The notes under the pieces: model-generated
Told to the model about the DNA's origin: nothing
Databases searched by the model: none
The model's input: the letters and a program-made list of their open reading frames with translations, nothing else
Program-made: the position numbers and the translations under genes
From: an uncultured Clostridia bacterium
GTDB lineage: Bacteria; Bacillota_A; Clostridia; Christensenellales; CAG-138
Assembly: GCA_947302865.1 (NCBI GenBank)
Contig: CAMYWS010000025.1
Coordinates: 1-10,446 of the forward strand
Reading direction: 5' to 3'
DNA: 10,446 bases
Part shown: piece by piece, positions 1 to 6,591 of the stretch
How the letters are laid out: every line of letters starts with the position of its first letter
Numbering within the stretch: position 1 is the first letter of the stretch

Positions 1-1459
1 TGTCGTAGCCCGTCACGAGCGTATCGGTCGGATAGAAGTACTTGAGCTCCTCCGTATCTTCCGGCCAGCCGAGCGTCGAGAACGGCCACAGACCGGACGA
101 GAACCACGTATCGAGCACGTCTTCATCCTGACGGAGCCTGCCGCCGCACACCGGACACTTTTCCGGTTCGGTCTCTTCGCAGAACGTGCCTCCGCAGTCG
201 TCGCAGTAATACACCGGGATACGGTGTCCCCACCAGAGCTGACGCGAAATGCACCAGTCGCGGATGTTTTCCATCCAGTGATAGAAGTTCTTGTCAAACC
301 GTTCGGGCACGAACTTCACCTTGCCGGAGCGCACCATGTCGATCGCGGGACCGGCAAGCGGTTTCATGTCCACGAACCATTGCTTCGAGACGATCGTCTC
401 GATCGTCGTATGGCAGCGGTAGCAGGTGCCGACGTTGTGCGTATAATCCTCGATCTTGACGAGATTTCCGCTTTCCTCGAGGTCCTTTACGATATTCCTG
501 CGGCATTCAAAGCGATCCTGTCCGCAGTATTTGCCGCCTTCCTCATTGACATGTCCGTCGTCTGTGAACACGCGCAGCACGGGGAGATTGTGGCGTTTGC
601 CGACCTCAAAGTCGTTCGGATCGTGCGCCGGCGTGATCTTTACCGCGCCGGTACCGAATTCCATCTCGCAGTACTCGTCGCCGACGATCGGAATCTCGCG
701 GTTCACGATCGGCAGAATGACGGTCTTGCCGATGATGTCCTGATAGCGCGGGTCCTCCGGATGCACCGCGATCGCGGTATCGCCGAGCATGGTTTCCGGA
801 CGGGTCGTCGCGACCGTGATCGAATAGGACTTGTCCGGCGCGTCGTAGCGAACGTGCCAGAGATGGCTGTCCTGACTTTCGTATTCGACCTCAGCGTCGG
901 ACAGCGCGGTCTTGCACTCCGGGCACCAGTTGATGATACGGTTGCCGCGATAGATCAGACCTTTATCGTAGAGATTTTTGAATACGCGTACCACGGCGCG
1001 GTTGCAGCCGTCATCCATGGTAAAGCGTTCGCGCTCCCAATCGCAGGACGACCCCATCTTGCGGAGCTGCTTTACGATCGTTCCGCCGTATTCGGCGCGC
1101 CATTCCCATGCACGCTTCAGGAATGCGTCGCGTCCGATGTCTTTTTTCGTTACACCTTCGTTTGCGAGTGCTTCGACGATCTTGACCTCCGTCGCGATCG
1201 ACGCGTGGTCCGTGCCGGGAAGCCAGAGCGTCTCAAAGCCGCACATCCGTTTATAACGGATGATCGTATCCTGCAGCGTATTGTCCAACGCGTGTCCCAT
1301 ATGCAGCTTGCCCGTGATGTTGGGCGGCGGGATCACGATCGTGAACGGTTGTTTTTCGGGATTCGGCACGGCATGAAAATAGCCGTTCCTCTCCCATTTC
1401 TCGTACCACGCATGCTCCACGCTTGCGGGGTCGTAGGTCTTCGGCATTTCGGGATTCAT
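1..1459 (-). CDS. valS: Valyl-tRNA synthetase, N-terminal 486 residues (C-terminus beyond left edge)
   Basis: Class I aminoacyl-tRNA synthetase that charges tRNA-Val with valine in the cytoplasm. I read the frame by hand from the ATG at 1459 to the left edge without a stop or shift. Visible landmarks are the class I signature [13 protein letters not shown] (residues 44-56, HIGH motif as HMGH), the CP1 editing-domain stretch TTRPET (218-223) followed by GDTAIAVHP, and the editing-domain sequence [14 protein letters not shown] CxxC...CxxC pair (Cys419/422 and Cys435/438) probably forms a zinc knuckle, followed by [20 protein letters not shown]. The KMSKS loop, anticodon-binding domain and C-terminal coiled coil are outside the window; family members are usually about 880 residues, so a little over half is present. 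The start is supported by AAGGAG eight bases upstream and by the T-box leader that ends just before it. Expression should respond to uncharged tRNA-Val. Confidence 0.98.
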   Translation of the reverse strand, partial: MNPEMPKTYDPASVEHAWYEKWERNGYFHAVPNPEKQPFTIVIPPPNITGKLHMGHALDNTLQDTIIRYKRMCGFETLWLPGTDHASIATEVKIVEALANEGVTKKDIGRDAFLKRAWEWRAEYGGTIVKQLRKMGSSCDWERERFTMDDGCNRAVVRVFKNLYDKGLIYRGNRIINWCPECKTALSDAEVEYESQDSHLWHVRYDAPDKSYSITVATTRPETMLGDTAIAVHPEDPRYQDIIGKTVILPIVNREIPIVGDEYCEMEFGTGAVKITPAHDPNDFEVGKRHNLPVLRVFTDDGHVNEEGGKYCGQDRFECRRNIVKDLEESGNLVKIEDYTHNVGTCYRCHTTIETIVSKQWFVDMKPLAGPAIDMVRSGKVKFVPERFDKNFYHWMENIRDWCISRQLWWGHRIPVYYCDDCGGTFCEETEPEKCPVCGGRLRQDEDVLDTWFSSGLWPFSTLGWPEDTEELKYFYPTDTLVTGYD

Positions 1460-1474
1460 TGTACGATCTCCTTC

Positions 1475-1516
1475 AAAAATAGATACGCCCACCTCGCCAA
1501 AGGACGAAGTGGGCGT
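1475..1516 (-). terminator. Intrinsic terminator of the valS T-box
   Basis: A 12-base-pair stem is formed by 1516-1505 (ACGCCCACTTCG) and 1496-1485 (CGAGGTGGGCGT), with one G-U pair and an eight-base loop. It is followed by ATCTATTTTT, whose T-run lies at 1479-1475. The loop contains CCTTT, which in the antitermination state pairs with the T-box, so the two structures are mutually exclusive. It lies 16 bases before the valS start codon. Confidence 0.9.
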
Positions 1517-1711
1517 TCGCGGTACCACCTTTGTTAAACAGAACAATCTGTTTCTCTCTTGACCGGTAACGGGGTCTGACCGGATGCGGTTACTCCCAAT
1601 TCTCCGCATCGACTCAAAAGCGACCTTCTGCGTTTTGTTGCCGACCGTTCTTTCAGCCGTGGAACGGATCTCTGACGGGCAAAGCGCATACTCCTCTTTA
1701 TCATTGTCTTT
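1475..1711 (-). promoter_or_regulatory. Valine-specific T-box riboswitch leader of valS
   Basis: Untranslated leader that senses uncharged tRNA-Val and controls readthrough into valS. The T-box sequence AGGTGGTACCGCG is at 1530-1518. Stem I runs from GAC (1708-1706) to its partner GTC (1613-1611) and contains the specifier loop: AGTA on the 5' side, GAA on the 3' side, a closing TGCG/CGCA pair, and the valine codon GTC at 1624-1622 followed by a purine. An upper stem CCGTTC/GAACGG caps stem I. Further hairpins are ATGCGG/CCGCAT (1609-1584) and AAACAGA/TCTGTTT (1553-1536), the latter directly before the T-box as expected for stem III. The antiterminator can form by pairing AAAGG (1532-1528) with CCTTT (1503-1499), leaving the TGGT bulge that would pair with the tRNA acceptor end. 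The competing terminator uses the bases between. The gene it precedes agrees with the specifier. Confidence 0.93.
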
Positions 1712-1717
1712 TTATGC

Positions 1718-1745
1718 AGTTTACCACATTTTTTGCGAATGTCAA
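1718..1745 (-). promoter_or_regulatory. Promoter for the T-box/valS transcript
   Basis: A perfect sigma-A -35 box TTGACA (1745-1740) is separated by 16 bases from TAAACT (1723-1718), which matches the -10 consensus at four of six positions and is preceded by TGG in the extended -10 position. Transcription would begin near 1711, a few bases before the first base of T-box stem I, which is where it should begin. The -35 box starts only four bases after the stop codon of the upstream lipoprotein gene. Confidence 0.75.
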
Positions 1746-1749
1746 GCTT

Positions 1750-3651
1750 TTATTGTGCGTTTGCCCAAGCATTCATGCGTTCGTTCAGCAAATCGAAATA
1801 ACCGGGACCCCAATGCAGATACTCTGTGAAGAATTCCACAAGATCGCCCTGATTGCAGCGGTTTGTGAGATCAAACAGTTCGCAGAAGCCGCCCGTATAC
1901 TTGAAGAAGTAGATCGGCATGTCGATCGCGTAGTCATAAAAGTCCTCTGCGTAATCTTCGAGTCCCCACTGGCTGAGGTACTCTTCTACATTCTCGACCG
2001 ATGCGCCCTGTCCGTTGACCTTCAGTGAAACGATCGTCACGAGAATGTTGCCGAAGTATTCATTCAAAAACGTTGCGATCGAAAGATCCGTGCCGTATTT
2101 TTCGTTGATCTTCGCAATGTTCCATTCCGCGTTGGTAGACCATGATTCGGCATAGCCGTTGTTCTCGATCATCAGCTGATACTTCGGGATCGTTCCGAGA
2201 TCGTATTGATACGTGAACTGATACATATGCCCGGGGAAGCCCTCGTGCGCGAGCGTGGACATGCTGTAATGCTCCTGATCCTTCGGGTTTGTAAGGATGA
2301 TATTGTGGTGGTATCCGTCAAGCGAAGGCGTCATGTAAGCGGCCGGTGAAAAGCTGTCCTGCAGCTCTGCAGGGACTTCGGTGTACGTTACTTCTACCTC
2401 CGGCATCGGCGGGACGATCTTAGGCATCAGCGTCTTCAGATACGCTTCATCGGCCTGAAGAGAACCGGCTGTGATGGCCTTGCCGGCGATCAGATCGTTG
2501 TAGCAGTTCATTGCGGACGTCAGGAAAATCATATAGATCGTCGAATTGCATTTTTCGAGAAACGCAAGCTCCTCCTCCACCGTGCGGTTGTTGGACGATT
2601 CCGCCTTGATCTTCCAGCAGTAATACTCGTACGCCGCGCCGCCCTGCTCGTATGCGCCGATGCGGGAACGGCACTTCGGACGAAGCTTCTCCAGCCCGTC
2701 GTGGAGCAGCTTGTACGCGTCGACCCATGCGGTCTTTACAAGTTCATCATTTTTCGCGATATACGCTTCGCGCTGCGCGTCCGTCAGAAAATCGAGCTTT
2801 TCCATCGCTTCTTTGAACGTGCCGTGCAGGTAGCTCGTTTCCCCACTGTCCGCAACCGTCTTAAGATCGCCGAGAATGACGTCAAGCATTTCTTCGGTCA
2901 TAAAGAACCCGCGGTTTGCGCGTTCCTGCTCAAACGCCAGTACCTGACCGTAGTAGCGCGGCATATCCGCCATCAATGTCAGATAGTTTTCGATGTCTTT
3001 TTCGTCCTTAAACGCATAGAGTCCGAAGAACAGCGGCATGTTCATATGAAGACCGACATATTCGTCGAGCGGCTCGTAATTATAGAACCAGTCCTTGGAT
3101 TCGATCTCCATATCGAAATAGCGGCAATAGGTATCGTACGCAAACTGCAGCTGATCGGAAAGCTGCGCACGGTCGATCGCGTTCAGCTTTTCACGCCACG
3201 CAATGCATTTTTCGACCCATTCGTTGTTTGCTTCCTCGGTAAACTCGCCGAGCGTAACGGGAACGGTCGATTCGTCGATGCCGAAGCCTGCGGGATCCTC
3301 GCACCACTGGTCCAGCGATGTGATATCCGACGTAGCGGCGTCGAGGAACAGCTCCTCGTCCAGCGCCAGAAACGCTGCTTCCGCAGCGGTCTGTTCCGGC
3401 GTCTGTTGGACCGGTTCCACGGTCGGTTTTTCCGTCGGCTTTTCCGTCGGATTGTCCGCCGGCTTTTCCGTCGGCTTTTCAGTCGCCTGTACCGCCGCCG
3501 TAGGTTCAACTTCGGTCGTCGTCCGCGGTCCGCAGTTTTGGATCAGGGACCCGCACCGCATCAATCTGTATCCGATCGTGCTGCATCCGATACACCCGAA
3601 CAGCACGATCGCCGCAAGCAGTAATGCGATGATTCGTTTCGTTTTGCTCAT
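1750..3651 (-). CDS. DUF885 family lipoprotein, putative metallopeptidase
   Basis: A 633-residue exported protein of the DUF885 family; the reaction is not established for most members. The N-terminus is a lipoprotein signal peptide: KTKR, a hydrophobic run, then LFGC with Cys20 as the likely lipidated residue (Cys23 is also possible). Residues 41-90 form a low-complexity linker dominated by EKPT repeats, probably spanning the cell wall. The folded domain follows from about residue 90. The family motif HEGFPGHMYQ starts at His469, with His469, Glu470 and His475 arranged like metal ligands and a catalytic glutamate; a peptidase role is an inference from this motif. Start: ATG with AAAGGAG nine bases upstream. 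It is longer than the bare domain because of the anchor and linker. It lies 111 bases downstream of rluD, with no strong terminator between them, and 290 bases before the valS ATG. LspA, encoded two genes upstream, would process its signal peptide. Confidence 0.88.
   Translation of the reverse strand: MSKTKRIIALLLAAIVLFGCIGCSTIGYRLMRCGSLIQNCGPRTTTEVEPTAAVQATEKPTEKPADNPTEKPTEKPTVEPVQQTPEQTAAEAAFLALDEELFLDAATSDITSLDQWCEDPAGFGIDESTVPVTLGEFTEEANNEWVEKCIAWREKLNAIDRAQLSDQLQFAYDTYCRYFDMEIESKDWFYNYEPLDEYVGLHMNMPLFFGLYAFKDEKDIENYLTLMADMPRYYGQVLAFEQERANRGFFMTEEMLDVILGDLKTVADSGETSYLHGTFKEAMEKLDFLTDAQREAYIAKNDELVKTAWVDAYKLLHDGLEKLRPKCRSRIGAYEQGGAAYEYYCWKIKAESSNNRTVEEELAFLEKCNSTIYMIFLTSAMNCYNDLIAGKAITAGSLQADEAYLKTLMPKIVPPMPEVEVTYTEVPAELQDSFSPAAYMTPSLDGYHHNIILTNPKDQEHYSMSTLAHEGFPGHMYQFTYQYDLGTIPKYQLMIENNGYAESWSTNAEWNIAKINEKYGTDLSIATFLNEYFGNILVTIVSLKVNGQGASVENVEEYLSQWGLEDYAEDFYDYAIDMPIYFFKYTGGFCELFDLTNRCNQGDLVEFFTEYLHWGPGYFDLLNERMNAWANAQ
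3422..3481 (-). repeat. Five tandem 12-base repeats encoding an EKPT-type linker
   Basis: Five head-to-tail copies of a 12-base unit, on the plus strand GTCGGCTTTTCC and close variants, begin at 3422, 3434, 3446, 3458 and 3470. They sit inside the lipoprotein gene and encode the four-residue repeat EKPT, with one copy changed to DNPT and one to EKPA. The unit is a multiple of three, so gain or loss of copies would change linker length without shifting the frame. Confidence 0.9.
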
Positions 3652-3762
3652 GTTTCGTTTCTCCTTTACAGTATACGTAGTTCTTCGGATCTTTCCTTAA
3701 TATGTCGGCTTCGTCCGATGATAAGATATTTCAGCCATTCAAAATGTTACACTTTTTGGCAA
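3652..3762 (-). other. Intergenic gap between rluD and the lipoprotein gene, weak promoter candidate
   Basis: This 111-base AT-rich gap holds the ribosome binding site of the lipoprotein gene (AAAGGAG near 3661-3667). A -10-like TATCAT is at 3723-3718, but I see no good -35 box at the right distance. Only short imperfect inverted repeats are visible and none is followed by a T-run, so whether the lipoprotein gene has its own promoter or is read from the operon upstream is open. Confidence 0.3.
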
Positions 3763-4686
3763 TTATAGTTTCGGAGCAGTCCCGCCGAGACGTTTCAGCG
3801 CAGTCATGAAATCGTCCGGAAGCGGCGCGGTAAACGTCATTTCCTCCCCGGTACGGGGATGCGTGAATGTCAGCCGATATCCGTGCAGCGCCTGTCCGCA
3901 CAGTCCCAGCTTCGGCGCTGCGGAGCCGTATACCTCGTCTCCGACGATCGGATGCTTGATATACGCCATATGTACACGAATCTGATGCGTTCGGCCGGTT
4001 TCCAACGCTACGTCCAGAAGCGTTTCCGTTCCGAAGCGCTCGAGCACGCGCCAATGCGTGACTGCGCGCCTCCCGTCTTCCGTAACGGCCATGCGTTTGC
4101 GGTCCGTCTTATGCCGTCCGATCGGCGCGTCGACGGTGCCGCTGTCCTCTTTCAGGTTGCCGTGGACGATGCACAGGTATTCCCGATGCGCGGTATGCAG
4201 CGCGAATTGTTTCGCGAGCGCTTCGTGCGCGGCGTCGTTCTTTGCGACGACCAGAAGGCCGCTCGTAAGGCGATCGATGCGGTGCACGATCCCGGGTCTG
4301 GTTTCGCCGCCTGTTTCGGAAAGCGAGCGGAACCGGTACAAAAGCGCATTGACGAGCGTGCCGGAAGGATTTCCCGGTGCGGGATGCACGACCATACCCT
4401 TCGGTTTGTTGATCACCGCAAGGTCCGCGTCCTCATAGACGACGTCGAGCGGGATGCTCTCCGGCTCGGGAAGCAGATCGCCGCTCTCCTCGGGGACATG
4501 AATACGGATCGCGTCGCCGGTTTTGACTTCGCTGTTTGCCTTGCACGGTTTGCCGTTCTGCTCGACCGCACCTTCTTTGATCAGTTTTTGCAGTTTTGAT
4601 CTGCTGAATTCGGTATTTGTCGCCAAATATGCGTCAATCCGCGGCGCTTCCGTCTCCGCGATCAGCAGAATCGTTTCCGTCGTCAT
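3763..4686 (-). CDS. rluD: RluD family 23S rRNA pseudouridine synthase
   Basis: Converts specific uridines of ribosomal RNA to pseudouridine; which positions are modified cannot be read from sequence, so the symbol marks the family. The 307-residue protein has an N-terminal S4 RNA-binding domain (about 14-62, with RIDAYLA and SRSKLQKLIKEG) and a catalytic domain from about 82. The catalytic motif is HRIDRLTSG at 135-143 with Asp138 as the nucleophile. NKPKGMVVHP (93-102) and GRTHQIRVHM (231-240), followed by HPIVGDEVYG, are also typical of the RluA/RluC/RluD group. The length is normal. The start at 4686 is chosen because GGAGG lies six bases upstream and the protein then begins where relatives do. 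The first 53 bases overlap the end of lspA in another frame. lspA-rluD pairs are common in Bacillota, and rluD is the last gene of the tight cluster. Confidence 0.95.
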   Translation of the reverse strand: MTTETILLIAETEAPRIDAYLATNTEFSRSKLQKLIKEGAVEQNGKPCKANSEVKTGDAIRIHVPEESGDLLPEPESIPLDVVYEDADLAVINKPKGMVVHPAPGNPSGTLVNALLYRFRSLSETGGETRPGIVHRIDRLTSGLLVVAKNDAAHEALAKQFALHTAHREYLCIVHGNLKEDSGTVDAPIGRHKTDRKRMAVTEDGRRAVTHWRVLERFGTETLLDVALETGRTHQIRVHMAYIKHPIVGDEVYGSAAPKLGLCGQALHGYRLTFTHPRTGEEMTFTAPLPDDFMTALKRLGGTAPKL

Positions 4687-5374
4687 GCGATTCCTCCGGT
4701 TCATCCTCTTCCTCGTCCTCGGGGATCCGTTCTTCAAAACGTGAGAGTTTGTTTTTTTTGCGTTCCTTTGCCGCTTTTGCAGCTTCCTCCCTCGTCGGCA
4801 GACGGAATAAAAACCGGTATTCGTCTTCAAAGCACTCAAAGACGCCGAACTTTTTGAAGAACGCTTCGAACACAAGCAGCGCAATGGCGATGCAGATCGC
4901 GGAATCGGCAATGTTGAAGATCGGAAAATCAATGAATTTCGTGCAGATCATATCCCGGACATAGCCGAACGCGATCCGGTCATACAGATTGCCGATCGAG
5001 CCGCCGATGAGAAGCCCGGCGATCACGCGCGACAGCTTCGTCATTTTCTTTCCAGAACGGATCGAGAAGAACAGCAGTAAAAAAATGAATACGGCCGTAA
5101 GCGCAAGCAGCAGCCGGGACGCCCACGGATTCCCGCTTCCGAGACCCCACAGCGCAGCGTCGTTCGGCGTGAAGCTCAGAACGATGAACTTGCCGTCCTG
5201 CGGGATCGCGTTCCTTTGCGCGATCGCGCTCTGCGACAGAAACGTACGCAGCGCGTAGATGTCATACAGCGATCCGTCATAACCGAGCGTGCCGACGACG
5301 TGCGACGATACGATCCAGTATTTCGATATCTGATCCAATGCCAGTACGGCGAAAGCGACCCAAAAAATCAGCAT
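4634..5374 (-). CDS. lspA: Signal peptidase II (prolipoprotein signal peptidase), extended form
   Basis: Membrane aspartyl protease that removes signal peptides from diacylglyceryl-modified prolipoproteins. Four hydrophobic segments are visible (about 1-22, 85-104, 115-135 and 155-173). The catalytic aspartates are Asp141 in GNLYDRIAFGYVRDMI and Asp157 in FPIFNIADSAI; Asp14 and Lys18 (LDQISKYW) match the usual first-helix motif. At 246 residues it is much longer than the usual 150-170. Part of the excess is an insertion between the first helix and the NDAALWG motif at 71-77, which replaces the usual NxGAAF/W pattern. The rest is a hydrophilic tail from about 185, first basic (EEAAKAAKERKK) then strongly acidic (PEDEEEDEPEE). 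The ATG directly follows the stop of the upstream gene (TAAATG) with GGAGG five bases ahead, so the two are translationally coupled. The tail's last codons overlap rluD. Confidence 0.95.
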   Translation of the reverse strand: MLIFWVAFAVLALDQISKYWIVSSHVVGTLGYDGSLYDIYALRTFLSQSAIAQRNAIPQDGKFIVLSFTPNDAALWGLGSGNPWASRLLLALTAVFIFLLLFFSIRSGKKMTKLSRVIAGLLIGGSIGNLYDRIAFGYVRDMICTKFIDFPIFNIADSAICIAIALLVFEAFFKKFGVFECFEDEYRFLFRLPTREEAAKAAKERKKNKLSRFEERIPEDEEEDEPEESHDDGNDSADRGDGSAAD

Positions 5375-5998
5375 TTAATCCTCCGTTTTGATCGCGAGCT
5401 GATCCGGGTACAGGTTTTCATAGTTCTCCTGCGCCTGCAGCACGCGGTTTACGTAGTTTTTTGTTTCTTCATAGGGAATATACGCGATACGTCCCCTGCT
5501 GTCAAGTCCGTATTCGGAAAGCCAGAGCGCCGCCTTGTTCGGTCCGGCGTTGTACGCCGCAAGCGCGACGGCGGGATTCTGATCGAACCGGTCCATCTGC
5601 TGCCGGAGATAATAGCATCCGAACCGGATCGACGTCTCCGGGTCGAACAGGTCCTCCTCATGAAACTGTACGCCGAGCTCGCCGGCGATCTCCTCGCCCG
5701 TAGCGGGCATGATCTGCATCAGTCCTCTTGCGCCTACCCGGCTGACTGCATCCTCGCGGAATCTGCTCTCAACGCAGATGACGCCGGCGACGAAAGACGG
5801 TTCCAGATCGTATTCCGTGCTGTATTTCTGAATCAGGTCGACGTATTTCAGCTGAAATCTCGAGCGCATGATCCGGGGCAATACCCAGAACACGATCACC
5901 GAAGTCAGGATCAGGCACGCCATGACCATGGCGAGAACGATCAGCGTGGTCTTTTGTTTTTTGCTCATGCGCGGATCTTCCGCAACAGGTTCGCTCAT
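5375..5998 (-). CDS. Membrane-anchored lytic transglycosylase (SLT domain)
   Basis: Cleaves the glycan strands of peptidoglycan between MurNAc and GlcNAc on the outer face of the membrane. The 207-residue protein starts with a short charged cytoplasmic tail, then one transmembrane helix (about 18-40) with no cleavage site, so it stays anchored. The SLT domain covers about 50-195: the catalytic Glu77 in CVESRF, then GARGLMQIMP (89-98), the FDPETSIRFGCYYL stretch, and AAYNAGP (147-153), all standard for this family. Start at 5998: ATG overlapping the coaE stop as ATGA, with GGAGG seven bases upstream; the internal Met11 is less likely. Short anchored SLT proteins directly after coaE are common in Clostridia. 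The gene sits between CoA synthesis and lipoprotein processing genes and appears to be part of the same transcript. Confidence 0.94.
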   Translation of the reverse strand: MSEPVAEDPRMSKKQKTTLIVLAMVMACLILTSVIVFWVLPRIMRSRFQLKYVDLIQKYSTEYDLEPSFVAGVICVESRFREDAVSRVGARGLMQIMPATGEEIAGELGVQFHEEDLFDPETSIRFGCYYLRQQMDRFDQNPAVALAAYNAGPNKAALWLSEYGLDSRGRIAYIPYEETKNYVNRVLQAQENYENLYPDQLAIKTED

Positions 5999-6591
5999 TG
6001 CAGTTCCTCCCGTATCTGTTGGATCAGCGCGTCCGCTTCCCTGCGGAAATCGGCGATCGTTCCCTCGTTCCGGATCGTATAGGTCGCGAACTTTTCGCGC
6101 GTTTCGTCCGAGATCTGCGCCCGGATACGCGCGCGGATCGATTCTTCATCCGAGCCGTCACGCCGCGCGGTGCGTGCAATGCGGATCTCCTCGTCGCACA
6201 GGACCGCAACCGTACAGGCGCAGAACGCGTCCGCGCCGCTTTCAAACAGCAGCGGGACGTCCCACACCGCGATCGGCGTATCACATGATCCGGTCCGGCG
6301 GATCATCTCGCGTATGACGAAAGGATGCACGATCGCGTTCAAAGCTCTCCTCGCTCTTTCGTCCGAAAAGACCTTCGACGCGATATACGTGCGATCCGGC
6401 GTCCCATCCGGTTTCATCGATTCGTTCCCGAACAGCGCGACCACGTCCGGAAAGCATTCGGACGCGGGCGTAAGCGCAAACCGCGAGATCTCGTCCGCAT
6501 CGATCACCGGTATGTTGTGCGCGGAAAAACAGAGCGCAAGCGTGCTTTTCCCGGAGCCGATGCCTCCCGTGATGCCAATGATCCGCGTCAT
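5995..6591 (-). CDS. coaE: Dephospho-CoA kinase
   Basis: Catalyses the last step of coenzyme A synthesis, ATP-dependent phosphorylation of the 3' hydroxyl of dephospho-CoA, in the cytoplasm. The 198-residue protein opens with MTRIIGITGGIGSGKST, whose P-loop is residues 9-17. The family-specific VIDADEISR (Asp31 and Asp33), the NAIVHP stretch and WDVPLLFESG follow. The length fits the family (about 200). I chose the ATG at 6591, which overlaps the polA stop as ATGA and places the P-loop at the usual distance from the N-terminus. An in-frame ATG at 6618 would add nine residues without family support. No strong ribosome binding site is evident, which fits translation coupled to polA. Confidence 0.96.
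   Translation of the reverse strand: MTRIIGITGGIGSGKSTLALCFSAHNIPVIDADEISRFALTPASECFPDVVALFGNESMKPDGTPDRTYIASKVFSDERARRALNAIVHPFVIREMIRRTGSCDTPIAVWDVPLLFESGADAFCACTVAVLCDEEIRIARTARRDGSDEESIRARIRAQISDETREKFATYTIRNEGTIADFRREADALIQQIREELQ

Noticed and set aside
1..1459. Possible frameshift in valS, because short minus-strand frames exist in this region
   Set aside because: Translating codon by codon from 1459 to 2 gives one continuous, fully motif-consistent reading. The short frames at 13-297 and 294-506 are in other phases.
224..1537. Plus-strand open frame of 437 codons opposite valS
   Set aside because: It lies antisense to a valS frame that I read without interruption and that carries all expected motifs. 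The product is rich in Arg, Asp, His and Val, as expected from the complement of GC-biased codons, and shows no recognisable domain.
3422..3481. CRISPR-like or minisatellite array
   Set aside because: The units are 12 bases, contiguous with no spacers, in frame within a coding region and encode a typical lipoprotein linker.
4687..4932. Longer N-terminus for RluD
   Set aside because: The frame is open upstream to 4932, but those codons are the other-phase reading of lspA, are Arg/Ser/Lys-rich and unrelated to RluD. A good ribosome binding site precedes the ATG at 4686.
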